Below are positions 23,892-33,927 of a DNA stretch of 64,000 nucleotides, in pieces. The stretch comes from Chlorokybus atmophyticus. Taxonomy: Eukaryota > Streptophyta > Chlorokybophyceae > Chlorokybales > Chlorokybaceae. A program made the position numbers and the translations under genes. Under the pieces are notes generated by a model. The model searched no databases. It worked only from the letters and a program-made list of their open reading frames with translations, and was not told the DNA's origin. Where the stretch lies: NCBI GenBank assembly GCA_009103225.1, contig RHPI01000733.1, positions 104,434 through 168,433 on the forward strand, in the 5' to 3' direction. Each line of letters opens with the position of its first letter. Within the stretch, counting starts at the first letter, position 1.

Positions 23892-25360
23892 ATGAGCAGG
23901 CCCACCCCTTTCTCGCCAATAGAGGAAGGGGACCTCAACAGCTGGAGCCCAACCTCCAACCTTACCTACGAGCGCGCAAGTGAAGGGAGCGATTACCGTA
24001 GCAGCAGAGGCTCACGCCCCGTCTCCGGCTTCACCTCCTCTCACTCCACTCCTCAACAACGAGCATCTCCACCGTTGGACAGTGACGACGAAGAGATGGA
24101 GCCTTCCAGTTCAACCAACTCCCTACGCTTCTCCGGACGCCCTGGCACCACCTCACTTGACGAGTTCATCATTAAGTTCCACTCCAAGATGCGGCAGCAA
24201 GCCCTCAAGAGCAAGGACTGGACAGATGAGGTATCGTTTCATGTGTCCGCTCAATACCTTGATCACGAAGCACATGATGTGTGGAAGTCCGTCGCTGAGT
24301 TGCACAAGATTGATGGCTATGGCGAGTTGGCCAGCACAATAGCCGCCACGTCACTGCATAACCCATCGGTTACTGTTCCTGTAGCAGCGGCCCCGTCCGC
24401 CTCAGTCACGGGTCTCACTCTAGCTGCAGCCATGGAGAAGGCAGAGAAAGAAGAAGTTGAGGTGGTAGTGGCCTCATTGACTCATGCAGAGATCGAAAGC
24501 AAAAAGGCCGAGCGCCGGATCAGGATACTCAACCGCACCGCTGCCATCATCAGGGAGCAACAAGAGGAGCAGCAAGCTGCAGCGTTGGAGATGGGTACGC
24601 CCCTGCTACCAACACCGAACTCGCGTGCTCCAGCGGGAGGCAGTGTTTTCACCCTCGGTTCAGTGGCATTGCGTGCACCCGCGCTTACGGTGGGCGCGGC
24701 CATGTCGGACTCCCCGTTGAAGGACCTCTACGCCGCACTCCGGCGCACCTTCCCACCTCAAACCAACAGCAAGGTGGAGGAGTTGAGGCGTTTTCGACGG
24801 AAGCCCCACGAGGACCCTCTCCGACTGTATTCACGGTGGAAGGGTTGCTTAAAGACACTGACTACAAGATTGTCAGTGAGGAGGCGGCAGCAGTGGTGTA
24901 TGTGGCCGAGTTGGATCCCACCCTGAGTGAGTCAACGCGCCTGACGCTGAACTACAGCAGGCCCCTCGGCTACACCCTCAAGAAAGCTTTCAAGACTACA
25001 CAAGCCATCCATAAGCGCGCAGTGTATGAGAAAGCGGTGCTGGACACCAACCGCAGTGCCTCGCGGCCTATGGCAGGCACAAGTGCAGAGCCTCTTCGGC
25101 GGGACCGCAGCCGAGAGCCGCAAGGCATCCACAACAAGGATAAACGGTCCGCTCATGCTGCCCTTGTGGCTCCAGTGCTGTGCCACCGGTGTGGTTGACA
25201 TGGCCACTACCAAAAGGAGTGCACCGAAGATTACGGCAACCTTGTGTGCGACTACTGCCACAAGATGGGACACTTGGAGACAGTATGCTGGCTCAAGTTC
25301 CCTGAGCTGCGGCCCTCTATTGGCTACAACAACGGCAACAACGCTGTTGGCTACCGCGGT

Positions 25361-25398
<38 letters not shown>

Positions 25399-25543
25399 CG
25401 GGGGCTACAACAACAGCAACCACGCTGGCGGCTACAACAACAGCAACAACGCTGGTGGTCGCAACAACGGCAACAATGCTGGTGCCCGCAAGGGAAAAGC
25501 TGGCTACAGAGGAAAACCGCCCTCCACAGCACAAAGGACCTGA
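23892..25543 (+). pseudogene. gag: Retroelement gag with two CCHC zinc knuckles, frameshifted
   Basis: Gag coats element RNA in virus-like particles. The first frame runs from the ATG at 23892 to a stop at 24926, but capsid-like sequence (VEGLLKDTDYKIVSEEAAAV) continues in another frame from about 24,836. This fits a one-base loss, judged by comparison with the related gag at 47.9-50.5 kb. The zinc knuckles follow: the first (CHRCG, then HGHYQKEC) is cut by an in-frame TGA at 25,196-25,198; the second is CDYCHKMGHLETVC. An (AAC)n tract then encodes a run of 13 Asn followed by Gly/Asn-rich repeats. The shared start of both gags, SGRP followed by an acidic helix-rich segment, supports the call. 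Confidence 0.75.
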
Positions 25544-27884
25544 GGGACGTCCTCGCGCTGGAGCTGCTGCTGTAAAGGCACCAACCAATGCACCGGCTAT
25601 TGACCAAGTGGCAGCCCTGATGGCGCGCGTCGCACAGCTGGAGGAGAACAAGGAGCAGGACTATCAAGCCTGCTATGCTGCTAAGTGGGCACTAATGGCA
25701 CCAAAACCGGATAGGGACACTCCCACGCCGTCACGCGTACAACCATCAAGACGTGCGCGCAGGGAAGCTGGCGCGTCGTCAACAGCGGCATCGTCGGACG
25801 CCACAAGTGGTGCTGCCTCGGCAGCCACAACCACTGCTGGGACGACGCCATCGACGACACCGTCGGCGTCCACACCGACCACGACAGCAGGTGTCAGCAC
25901 TCTTGGCACCACGCTGTCCCCGGTGATGGAGAGCACCCACGCCGCAACAACTATGGTCGTTGGGTTCGTAAGTGGTGAATCCACCACTCCTGCCTCCATC
26001 GAAGCGACCACATCGGCCGCAACTGCTGCCACCCTCACAGCCGCCACCTCAGTAACGACGACTGCTGCAGGCGCCACCACCATCGCTTCCAATAATGCTG
26101 CCACACCCACTGCACCACTTCCTGAGGTTCGAACAGCACCGCCACCAGCGCTGGACGTCACACAGCAAGTGCCACGCGGGCCACAAGCAGAACGCGCCTG
26201 GGCGTCGGTTCTACGCAACGTGGAGCCCACCACCATTGCATACGGACCAGGGGGGCAACGCACCACGCGCGTGGCACGCAATGATCGCATCTTGCCCCTA
26301 CCACCTCTAGAGTACCACACGCTGCCGGAACCCACACAACAGCAGCTGGAGGATGAAATCCTCGCCGGCACTGCACCAGAGATGAGGGATCCTCTCTTCG
26401 GGGTCACCTACCGGCGACCTGCAGTATTGGAGCTGGCCATCCAGTTGTTCCTGGCATTACACGCACGATTGCAGAGCGCACCCAGCCAAACGCGGCAACC
26501 CATGCCCGCTCAACAGATCGACTTCGAGCCCTCGCCACTAGACCCACTCGGACTCCAGCGCCACAAAATACAAGTCCTCGTGGTCACCATGTCAGACATC
26601 GCACTGGGCGCTGATCCCGCTCTCCGGGGGCTCACTCCAGTCAGTCGTCAAGAGCGTTTCTCTGCCCTCGAACAGGCCCATCGTTATCGGGTGGACCAAG
26701 CTGCCCAAGTGGACGCGCGCCGACAGGCGTACGAAGCAGCACACGCCGTTATCGTACCAACCGTAGCGCCGGCAAATGTTGCCAGCGCCTTTACGACGCT
26801 GACCACAGAGTACTCCACGGCAGTCGCCATCGAACAGCCAGGACAAGCAACTGTTGCGGACCAAGCGAGGGCGTTGGCGCAACAATTGAGGGGGTAATCG
26901 CCCCGCTGCTGCCTCCTTTGGTCGCAGACATGCCCGAGGATCAACGCGATGCAGGGCGAGGGTACCTTACCCCGCAAGGGGACACCACACAACGAGGCGG
27001 AGCTGGTATGGTGGGGGAGCAACAACTCCGTACCGCACTCATCCGGCAAGCAGTCATGTTGCACAGGCCTGAGGGCAATACGTTAAGACAGATGATGGGG
27101 ATGCAAGAGGGCAGCGCCGCACGAGCTCGTCTCGTGACATGGCTCGTTGCCAATCACCCTGCTGTCCCCCTGTTTGCCTTTAGCAACCGAGCATCATGGT
27201 TGGGGGCATTCGTGTATTCGCTGCGACAAGCACACGATTAGGCTGCCACCACAGCCCCGGACACGCTGGAGGGAGTGCAAGAGGCAATGCTGCGGCTGCC
27301 AGGGGTGGAAGCCGCACGGCAACGGCTGCGCATCGCCATTGCTCATGAGCTACACGCACAGCGGGCTGACCTCCAGCGCACCCTACGCGCGTGCGCCATG
27401 ACCGTGCTTAATGTGGGAGTGGTACAAGGAAGGTGGGATGCCTACATGGCAGGGATCTTGCGAGTCCCCACCATCACTCACAACATGCGGCGACAGCTAC
27501 TACGCGCCGTATACCTGCAGCCCATGCCTCAATATCATCATTGGACCGACACGGACACGGAGCCCACGGCCACGTGGGAAGGGACGTTGGTCAGAGAGGC
27601 GGCTCATGCTGTCCACTGGACGTACGCCGCGGAGCAAGCCGAACGCGAGGCAGGCCCACAAACACCAGGTCCGCCGGGGTTTCCTCCACAGCCATTGGGT
27701 ACACCCGCGGGCATGATTCCATCTTCGCAGAGGCGGCATCCACCTGCGCCGCCACAACCAGCGCCGGAACCTCCAGCACCGAGGCCCCCCCGGGTCTACC
27801 AACCACCACGACAAGGTCGGTTCGGCAGAGGGAGGGCAAGGAGGGGGTTCTTCGGACCCAGCAGGCAGAGGAGCTCTGGCTGCC
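25544..27884 (+). pseudogene. Unrecognised central region between zinc knuckles and protease
   Basis: About 2.3 kb of near-continuous coding sequence with no domain that I know. It starts with a predicted coiled segment (AALMARVAQLEENKEQDY), passes through a long Ala/Thr-rich low-complexity part, then a helix-rich part (from about 26,280). It ends in a Pro-rich tail and an Arg/Gly-rich patch. The frame changes near 25,540 and near 26,897, an in-frame TAG lies at 27,239-27,241, and the frame changes again near 27,870 into the protease. It may be a spacer or an accessory domain of this element family. Confidence 0.55.
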
Positions 27885-28595
27885 ATGCGCTCAGCATCTC
27901 CAGCTGAGACAACTGAGGCAAAGGCGCAGATAGCTCGTATGAAGAGGCTGCGTATCGACGCCAATGCTGCCATGGTGGCCAACCAAGGCAAGCACGTTAC
28001 CATCAACGGCCTGGCACCCAAGCGAGTAATGTTGGACACCGGAGCACAGCCTGTCATCATCGGGCGCTTCCTCGCGCGGTCCCTCGGCATAACCAGCTCC
28101 GACTTAAGGTGCCTTAGCCGAGATAAGGTGATGGGAGTCACCAGGGAGGCCTTTTGCATTCGGTTGACAGGGCTGGACCTGACCCACACAACCGAGATCG
28201 TCCAGCAATGTGTGGTCACCAATGCCGGCTCCTTCGACTTTCTGCTTTGGCAGGACTTCAACTTTCCTGTGGGCATGGGCCTCAACTGCTGGACAGAGCG
28301 AGCGTGGTTTCGGCCACATTGGGATGAGGATGACGGGGAGGTGCAGGGTTTTCTGCCTCTCGAGTTGGTCTCGCGCACGCGCGCCAAATGCAGAGTGGCT
28401 GCCGTGGCCATGCGCAGCCACGCCCGCACACGGGAGGCTGCAACGGCCACATACGCCGGCGCTCGGACGCAAGTCGCTGCTGGTGCCACGGCCCCGTGTC
28501 GAATCGTCGACTCCTCTCCCACCCCGTACAACGAGGAGCAGGAGGATGCCACCGTGGAATTAGCATTACAAGACCCAGCTGAACGGCGCTAGCGC
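27885..28595 (+). CDS. Retroelement aspartic protease domain
   Basis: Retropepsin-type fold, expected to cut the polyprotein. The active-site motif is seen in RVMLDTGAQPVIIG (DTG triad), and FDFLLWQDFNFPVG fits the C-terminal part of the fold. The frame is open from 27885 to a TAG at 28,593-28,595 and continues in the same frame into the methyltransferase. The gag-protease ORF at 47.9 kb has the same layout (RVLVDTCAEPVILG). Confidence 0.75.
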
Positions 28596-29825
28596 GCACA
28601 GGTGGATGCGCACGTCTTGCTCAGCCATCCACTGATCATCACGCGCTTCCCCAACTACCGAAGCCACATCAAGGTGCACGACCACCATATGGTGGCCACC
28701 GGAGTGGTGGAGTTCCACACCTTTCGCAGACAACAGGGCATTGCAGTGTTGGAGCTGTTTGGAGGCATTGGCAGCGGTCTTGGTGCGGTCCTCAACACGG
28801 GCGTGAAGGTCGTCATATACTATTACTGCGACTCAGACCCACACGCGCAAACGGTTTTCAAGCACCACTTACGCTAACTGCACGCAAGGTATCCACGTCA
28901 ACTACCCCTCTCGGCGCTGCAAGGCAGCCTCAAAGCATTGCCACAGGACATCCGGCTGATCACTGAAGATCACCTACTGTCCCTCGGCAACGTCGACCTG
29001 TTAATAGCTGGATGGGAATGCCAAGGGCACTCCAGGGCAGGCAAGGGGCAAGGCCTCGAAAAACCTCGCTCCGGGCTGTTCTGGGAGCTGATGAGAATCA
29101 TCCACCTCCTTCAACACCACCAGATCTCCAGACCCCTGGGGTACGTCATCGAAAATGTGCATTCAGAGGACGACAAGCGTCCGCATGTGGCCTCCAGCTA
29201 CCGACAAGTTTGCTCCATTCTGGGGCACCCACTCAAGGTGAACGCGGCACGACATGGCTCGCGCGCACATCGTGTACGTGACAAATGGACAAACTTGGCC
29301 ACCGTGGAGGAACTCATGACCGCCAAATACACACGCAGCGCTCGGCCGCGCAACCTGCTGGTCAATGACATCCTTGACCCCGGCTGCACAGCACAACCTG
29401 TCCTACGTCATGACCACAACCACTTCTACCCGTGCAATCAGCCCGGTCAGCCCCGTTGCGCACTCCCCACATTGGTGTCCTACCCGGGCTCCTACGCATT
29501 TTGGAACGGTGGTGACGGGATGGTTTTCGATGCGACCACCAACAGGCTGGAAGAACCCAACGCACACGAACGTAAACGCGCCATGGGATTCTTCCCCAAC
29601 AGCATCACGGGCTTAGCGCTGACAGATAGTCAGCAATGCCAGCTGCTTGGTCGCGTCATGGACCAGAACAGCATGGTATGGCTGCTGGAGCTGAGCTTCG
29701 CATTGCTGGACCGCCACGTGTCCTTCGAGGATCTTGAACACTTGGCTGGGGGGGGGTGGGCTGATCGCGTAGCCGACACCAAGGCAGCTCACACAGCCCT
29801 CGAGGTGGTCCACATGGAGGAGTAA
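28596..29825 (+). CDS. C5-cytosine DNA methyltransferase domain of the retroelement
   Basis: Transfers methyl from S-adenosylmethionine to cytosine C5. The motifs are in canonical order: motif I VLELFGGIGSGLG (about 28,749); an acidic motif II segment YYYCDSDP; motif IV GWECQGHS with the catalytic Cys codon at 29,019-29,021 (Glu replaces the usual Pro of PCQ); motif VI VIENV at about 29,148; motif VIII GSRAHRVRDKWTN; and motif IX/X with AMGFFPNSITG and a C-terminal QLLGRVMDQNS. It lies between protease and RT in the same frame as both. An in-frame TAA at 28,875-28,877, between motifs II and IV, splits it, and a TAA at 29,823-29,825 separates it from pol. Whether these stops are suppressed or mark decay is unknown. 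Confidence 0.85.
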
Positions 29826-32800
29826 GCAGCAGTGACAGTGGAGGACATTCCCGTGGTTGCCAATGCAACCTCCTGGGACCATGCCATGGGCCCGTTGGCC
29901 ACCGAAGACACTCGAGAGAAGCTGAAGGCTCTCCTTAACAAATGGAGGAGCCAATTCAGCTTCAATGTGAAGGAATTGGGTACCAGCTCAGTGTACCAGA
30001 TGGACATCGAGCTGGTGGACACTAAGCCGGTGTGCCGACGACAATACAGGCTCTCCAAGTTGGAAGAGGACTTGGTGGAACAGATATGTAAGGCGCTGCT
30101 TGATGCAGACCTTATCGAAGAGTCCACAGCGGACTTCGCAGCAGCAACCGTCATGCCACTGAAGAAGGATTCAGCAGGCAACTGGGCAGAGCGACGCATG
30201 TGTGGCGACTATCGCCCCCTCAACAACAAGACCAAGCAAGACCGGTACCCCATGCCCACAGCAGAGGGTATCTTTGATGATGTGGGAGACTGCACAGTCT
30301 TCAGCATCCTGGACATGCGTCAGGGGTACAACCAAATCGCCATCAAGGACGAGGACAAGCACAAGACCTCCTTCTGGGGCAACCGACAGTTGTACCAATG
30401 GAAGGTAATGCCGTTCGGGCTGAAGAACGCCCCCGCCAAGTTTCAACGCGTCATGGACAAAGCCTTGAAGGGGCTGGACTGCGCGCGGTGCTACATCGAT
30501 GACATCCTCATCTTCAGCCGCAGCAATGAGGAGCATCTTCAGCACATTGAAGCGGTGCTGGAACGACTCAAGGGAGTGGGGATGACCGTACACCCCGACA
30601 AGTGTACCTTGTTCTCCCACAAGGTGCCGTACTTAGGGCACATGATTGTGCCCCATGGTGTGTATGTGCAGCAGGCAAAAGTAGAGGCTCTGGCAGCTAT
30701 CCCTGCCCCAACAGACCTCACACGTCTGCGCACTTTCTTGGGACTTGCCAACTACTATCGCCGGTTCGTGAAGGACTTCGCGAAGATCGCAAGGCCCCTC
30801 GACGAGCTACTGAAGAAGGAGGTGGAGTTCGCGTGGAAGGAGCCGCAACAGCAGGCTTTCGAGGAGCGGAAGAGCAGGCTCACCAGCGCTCCCATCCTTC
30901 AACGTCCAGACTACGCCAAGCCTTTCATCCTTCACACCGACTGGAGCAAGCGGGGGATGGGAGCGGTGCTGGTGCAGCACGATGAGAACAAGAAGGAGCG
31001 GGTGGTGTCATACGTCAGCCGAAGCAACAACAGCGCCGAGGCCAACTACAGCAGCCATGAAGGGGAGTACCTCGCTGCAGTGTGGGCCATCTCCTTCTTC
31101 CGACCTTTCCTCATTGGTCGACAGTTCCAGCTGATCACCGATCATCAGCCCCTCAAGTGGCTGATGACCAACCAACATCTGACAGGGAAACTTGCTCGAT
31201 GGGCCCTGCTATTGCAGGAATACGACTTCGAGATCGACCACCGCGCTGGCCTCACCAACCAAGACGCCGATGGCCTCAGTCGCAACCCTCACCTCAGCAC
31301 CATCGACGCAGCTGAAGCTCGGCATGAGCTCGTCCCTTCAGCAACAGCCCCCACCATGGCAGCGATGTTTGATGCTGCCGCATTGCGCTCAGGGCGCAAG
31401 ACCAACACCACGGCCTCAGCAGTGGCAGAGAAGATTCCTGCCCTTGAGTCTACCGGCCCTGCGGCAACCACACCCTTGGGAGACGCCCACGCAGCCGACA
31501 TTTACGTCGATGACACAGAGCTGGCGCCCACGGACACCGGGCAGGATATATGGCAGGACAAGCCATTACTCTCCTTTCTTCAAAGTGGTCAGCTTCCCTC
31601 CGGCATGAGCGCCCGAGAGAAGGACCGAGTCACCCAACACACCCGTCACTATCAATGGGCAAGTGCCAAGCTGTATCGCTTCCACAACGAAGACAAGGAA
31701 GTGCCGACACCGGTCACGCGCGAGGGCATCATCACTTCCCTCCACATTGAGCTTGGACACTTCGGTGTCAAGCGTACAGTCAGCCTAGTGCGGGCACAAT
31801 ATTGGTGGTATGGGTTAACAAAACAGGTGCAGGGGTTCGTCAGCCACTGCCAGCAGTGTGACATGGTGTGCGCCAGCCTCAACACGCGTAGCGCCACCTT
31901 GCACCCACTCCCCATCTCCGGTCTCTTTTACCGATGGGGACTCGACATCTTGGGGGACTTGGCACCCTCAGCGCGTGGCAACCGTTACATCCTGGTCATA
32001 ATCGAGCACTTCTCCAAATGGGTGGAGCTGGTACCATTGCCCGACAAGAGCAGCAGGGGGGTGTCTCAAGCCTTCCTCTCTCACGTTTCCAGCCGATTTG
32101 GCAGCTGCGCCGAGGTCATCACTGACCAAGGTACTGAGTTCAGAGGGGAATTCGACACCCTCTTGGACAAATGTTACATCGACCACCGCCGTACCTCGCG
32201 TGATCACCCTCAAGCCGACGGCCTCGCCGAGCGTACAGTACAGACCATCAAGAAGGCACTCCGCAAGTACGTGCTGGAGTACGAGAAGAACACTTGGGAT
32301 GATCACCTCCCGTGGGTGGCCCTCGGATATCGATATTCAAAACAGGCGGCTCTGCGGGAGTACAGCCCGTACTACCTGCTGTTCGGGCGACCACCATTGC
32401 TCCCCTTCCGGGCGCAGCAGAAGGTGGATCGCGTCGTAAACAACCTCGACGACCTTGACTGGATGCACCACGACATCACCACGCGCGCCGCGCTTTTCGA
32501 GCGCACCGTCCCCATGGCCTTCAACAACCTGCGCATCGCGCAGCATCGCGACACGCTGCGCTACGAGCGCGTACGCAGCGGCTTCTACAAGGAGCGCCAA
32601 CGGCGGTTCCAAGCGGGGGACTTTGCCTATCGCATGGCAGCCACCAAAGACACGCTTGACACCTCCGTAGGCCGCACCGTCTACAAGGTACTCAAAGTGT
32701 ACCCCACAGGGGTGCTGGACCTCCTTGGTCAAAACGGAGAGAGGTTGAAGGACAACATGGTGACCTGTGCGCCATGTCACCTTCCTTATGTAGCCGGCTT

Positions 32801-33005
32801 CGGGCGTATTCAACACCCTTGTCCCGCGCGCAGCACACGCTGTGAACGCTGCGGCAGCGACGGCGACAACGCACTCATGATGCTTTGCGATGGCTGCAAC
32901 AAGGGCCTGCATTGCTACTGCCTGGAGCCACCTTTGGACACAATACCTATGGAGGAATATTGGTGCAACGATTGCCGTACCAACGGCCCTCCTCACTTGC
33001 GCTAG
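29826..33005 (+). CDS. pol: Retroelement pol: reverse transcriptase, RNase H, integrase, PHD finger
   Basis: An open frame of 1,057 codons from 29832 to a TAG at 33,003-33,005. RT has the YIDD active site (30,492-30,503) and the LDMRQGYNQI and PFGLKNAPAKFQRVMD blocks. RNase H shows FILHTDWSKRGMGAVLVQ and TDHQPLKWL. Integrase has an HHCC zinc domain (HIELGH near residue 638, CQQC) and the catalytic triad Asp705, Asp765, Glu800, with D-to-E spacing of 35 as expected. After the integrase C-terminal part comes a C4HC3 PHD finger (32,841-32,981: CERC, CDGC, HCYC, WCNDC). In related elements a chromodomain often occupies this end. The PHD may direct integration to a histone state (inference). Confidence 0.95.
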   Translation, partial: AAVTVEDIPVVANATSWDHAMGPLATEDTREKLKALLNKWRSQFSFNVKELGTSSVYQMDIELVDTKPVCRRQYRLSKLEEDLVEQICKALLDADLIEESTADFAAATVMPLKKDSAGNWAERRMCGDYRPLNNKTKQDRYPMPTAEGIFDDVGDCTVFSILDMRQGYNQIAIKDEDKHKTSFWGNRQLYQWKVMPFGLKNAPAKFQRVMDKALKGLDCARCYIDDILIFSRSNEEHLQHIEAVLERLKGVGMTVHPDKCTLFSHKVPYLGHMIVPHGVYVQQAKVEALAAIPAPTDLTRLRTFLGLANYYRRFVKDFAKIARPLDELLKKEVEFAWKEPQQQAFEERKSRLTSAPILQRPDYAKPFILHTDWSKRGMGAVLVQHDENKKERVVSYVSRSNNSAEANYSSHEGEYLAAVWAISFFRPFLIGRQFQLITDHQPLKWLMTNQHLTGKLARWALLLQEYDFEIDHRAGLTNQDADGLSRNPHLSTIDAAEARHELVPSATAPTMAAMFDAAALRSGRKTNTTASAVAEKIPALESTGPAATTPLGDAHAADIYVDDTELAPTDTGQDIWQDKPLLSFLQSGQLPSGMSAREKDRVTQHTRHYQWASAKLYRFHNEDKEVPTPVTREGIITSLHIELGHFGVKRTVSLVRAQYWWYGLTKQVQGFVSHCQQCDMVCASLNTRSATLHPLPISGLFYRWGLDILGDLAPSARGNRYILVIIEHFSKWVELVPLPDKSSRGVSQAFLSHVSSRFGSCAEVITDQGTEFRGEFDTLLDKCYIDHRRTSRDHPQADGLAERTVQTIKKALRKYVLEYEKNTWDDHLPWVALGYRYSKQAALREYSPYYLLFGRPPLLPFRAQQKVDRVVNNLDDLDWMHHDITTRAALFERTVPMAFNNLRIAQHRDTLRYERVRSGFYKERQRRFQAGDFAYRMAATKDTLDTSVGRTVYKVLKVYPTGVLDLLGQNGERLKDNMVTCAPCHLPYVAGFGRIQHPCPARSTRCERCGSDGDNALMMLCDGCNKGLHCYCLEPPLDTIPMEEYWCNDCRTNGPPHLR

Positions 33006-33040
33006 CAGCTGAGCTCTGAAGCTGGAACCTCCCCCAGAGC

Positions 33041-33064
33041 CCAGGGGGGGTGGCTTGTTGACTT
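33041..33064 (+). other. Possible polypurine tract and 3' element boundary
   Basis: A CCAGGGGGGG run 36 bp after the pol stop is followed by TGGCTTGTTGACTT, which recurs at 23,673-23,686. The layout fits a polypurine tract next to an LTR start with TG, but the following bases of the two sites differ. Confidence 0.35.
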
Positions 33065-33927
33065 TGTGTGCTACAGCACAGCATGTACACTAGGGAGAAC
33101 ACCAACTCCACCTGCCCGTACTACCCAGCAGCAGCACACCAGCTGCACGAAGCACTTGTCACCATGAGGGTTGCGGTCATCTTTCGGTTTTTGCTGCGCG
33201 TTACACAGGTGGCGCAGCAGCATGTCCAGCACCGCATGGCTGTCCATGCAGCTGTCCGAGACAGCGTGACCCTCGACTCCCCTCGACCCGACAGAGCGTA
33301 TGTCAGCGTTCACTAGACTGCGCTAAGCTTGGCCGAGCCCAAATGGTCAGCGCAACAGTGATCATGCATACCAACATCAAGCATGTTCGTGCATGTTACA
33401 ACAGTGTTGAAAGGTGGTGTTCGTCATGCGAGGTGTGCAGGCTCAAGTTGCGCCTTTGAAGGCTGCATTGGCGGTTTCCGTAAGGCTTGGAGTTGCGTAG
33501 CTGTAGTTTTGTGCTATATACTAGCCCTTGTGGATAGATCTAATAGAACCGGATTCTGGATTGTATACGCATGTCCAATCGCATCCAATATATATCACTA
33601 TGTACCGCGGCATTACCCATGCATATATTGATAATGTCATTTACTTTCTCTATATAATGCAAAGTTGCATGCTGGCTACTATGCCCATAAAGATCTTGAT
33701 AATGTCGCAAACAATATCTACAATACCCATCTGCATGCGAGGAAGAATGACTGTATATGACTGTGAGCAGAATATACAATATAGATGCACAAAGCATTAT
33801 GGTAGACACTTATAACTATATTGTAGGCGACACTTTCGGACATGTGTCATGATTTTATCAAGATATTCATGGACAACATTCTGGATACTGTATACGTCAA
33901 TATCAATTTTGTAGCATTGTTGATGGA
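33065..33927. other. Intergenic, AT-rich in its right half
   Basis: No gene is seen. The part 33,520-33,927 is AT-rich and contains CCCATGCATATATTGATAAT, close to a word in the island at 46.5 kb (CCCATGCATATATTAACAAT). Confidence 0.45.

Larger units (their letters stand above)
23672..33064 (+). mobile_element. Ty3/gypsy-class retroelement encoding a DNA methyltransferase and a PHD finger
   Basis: Domain order on the plus strand: gag, two zinc knuckles, an unrecognised Ala/Thr- and Pro-rich part, aspartic protease, C5-cytosine methyltransferase, reverse transcriptase, RNase H, integrase, PHD finger. RT before integrase places it in the Ty3/gypsy class. The limits used are a 15-bp identical word, GTGGCTTGTTGACTT, at 23,672-23,686 and at 33,050-33,064, the second directly after a G-run that could be the polypurine tract. 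Sequences beyond this word do not match, so full LTRs cannot be defined. gag to methyltransferase is interrupted by stops and frameshifts; pol is open. Confidence 0.85.

Noticed and set aside
28602-29825. Host DNA methyltransferase gene unrelated to the element
   Set aside because: It shares frame, orientation and position with protease and pol, has no introns unlike host genes here, and no separate promoter region.
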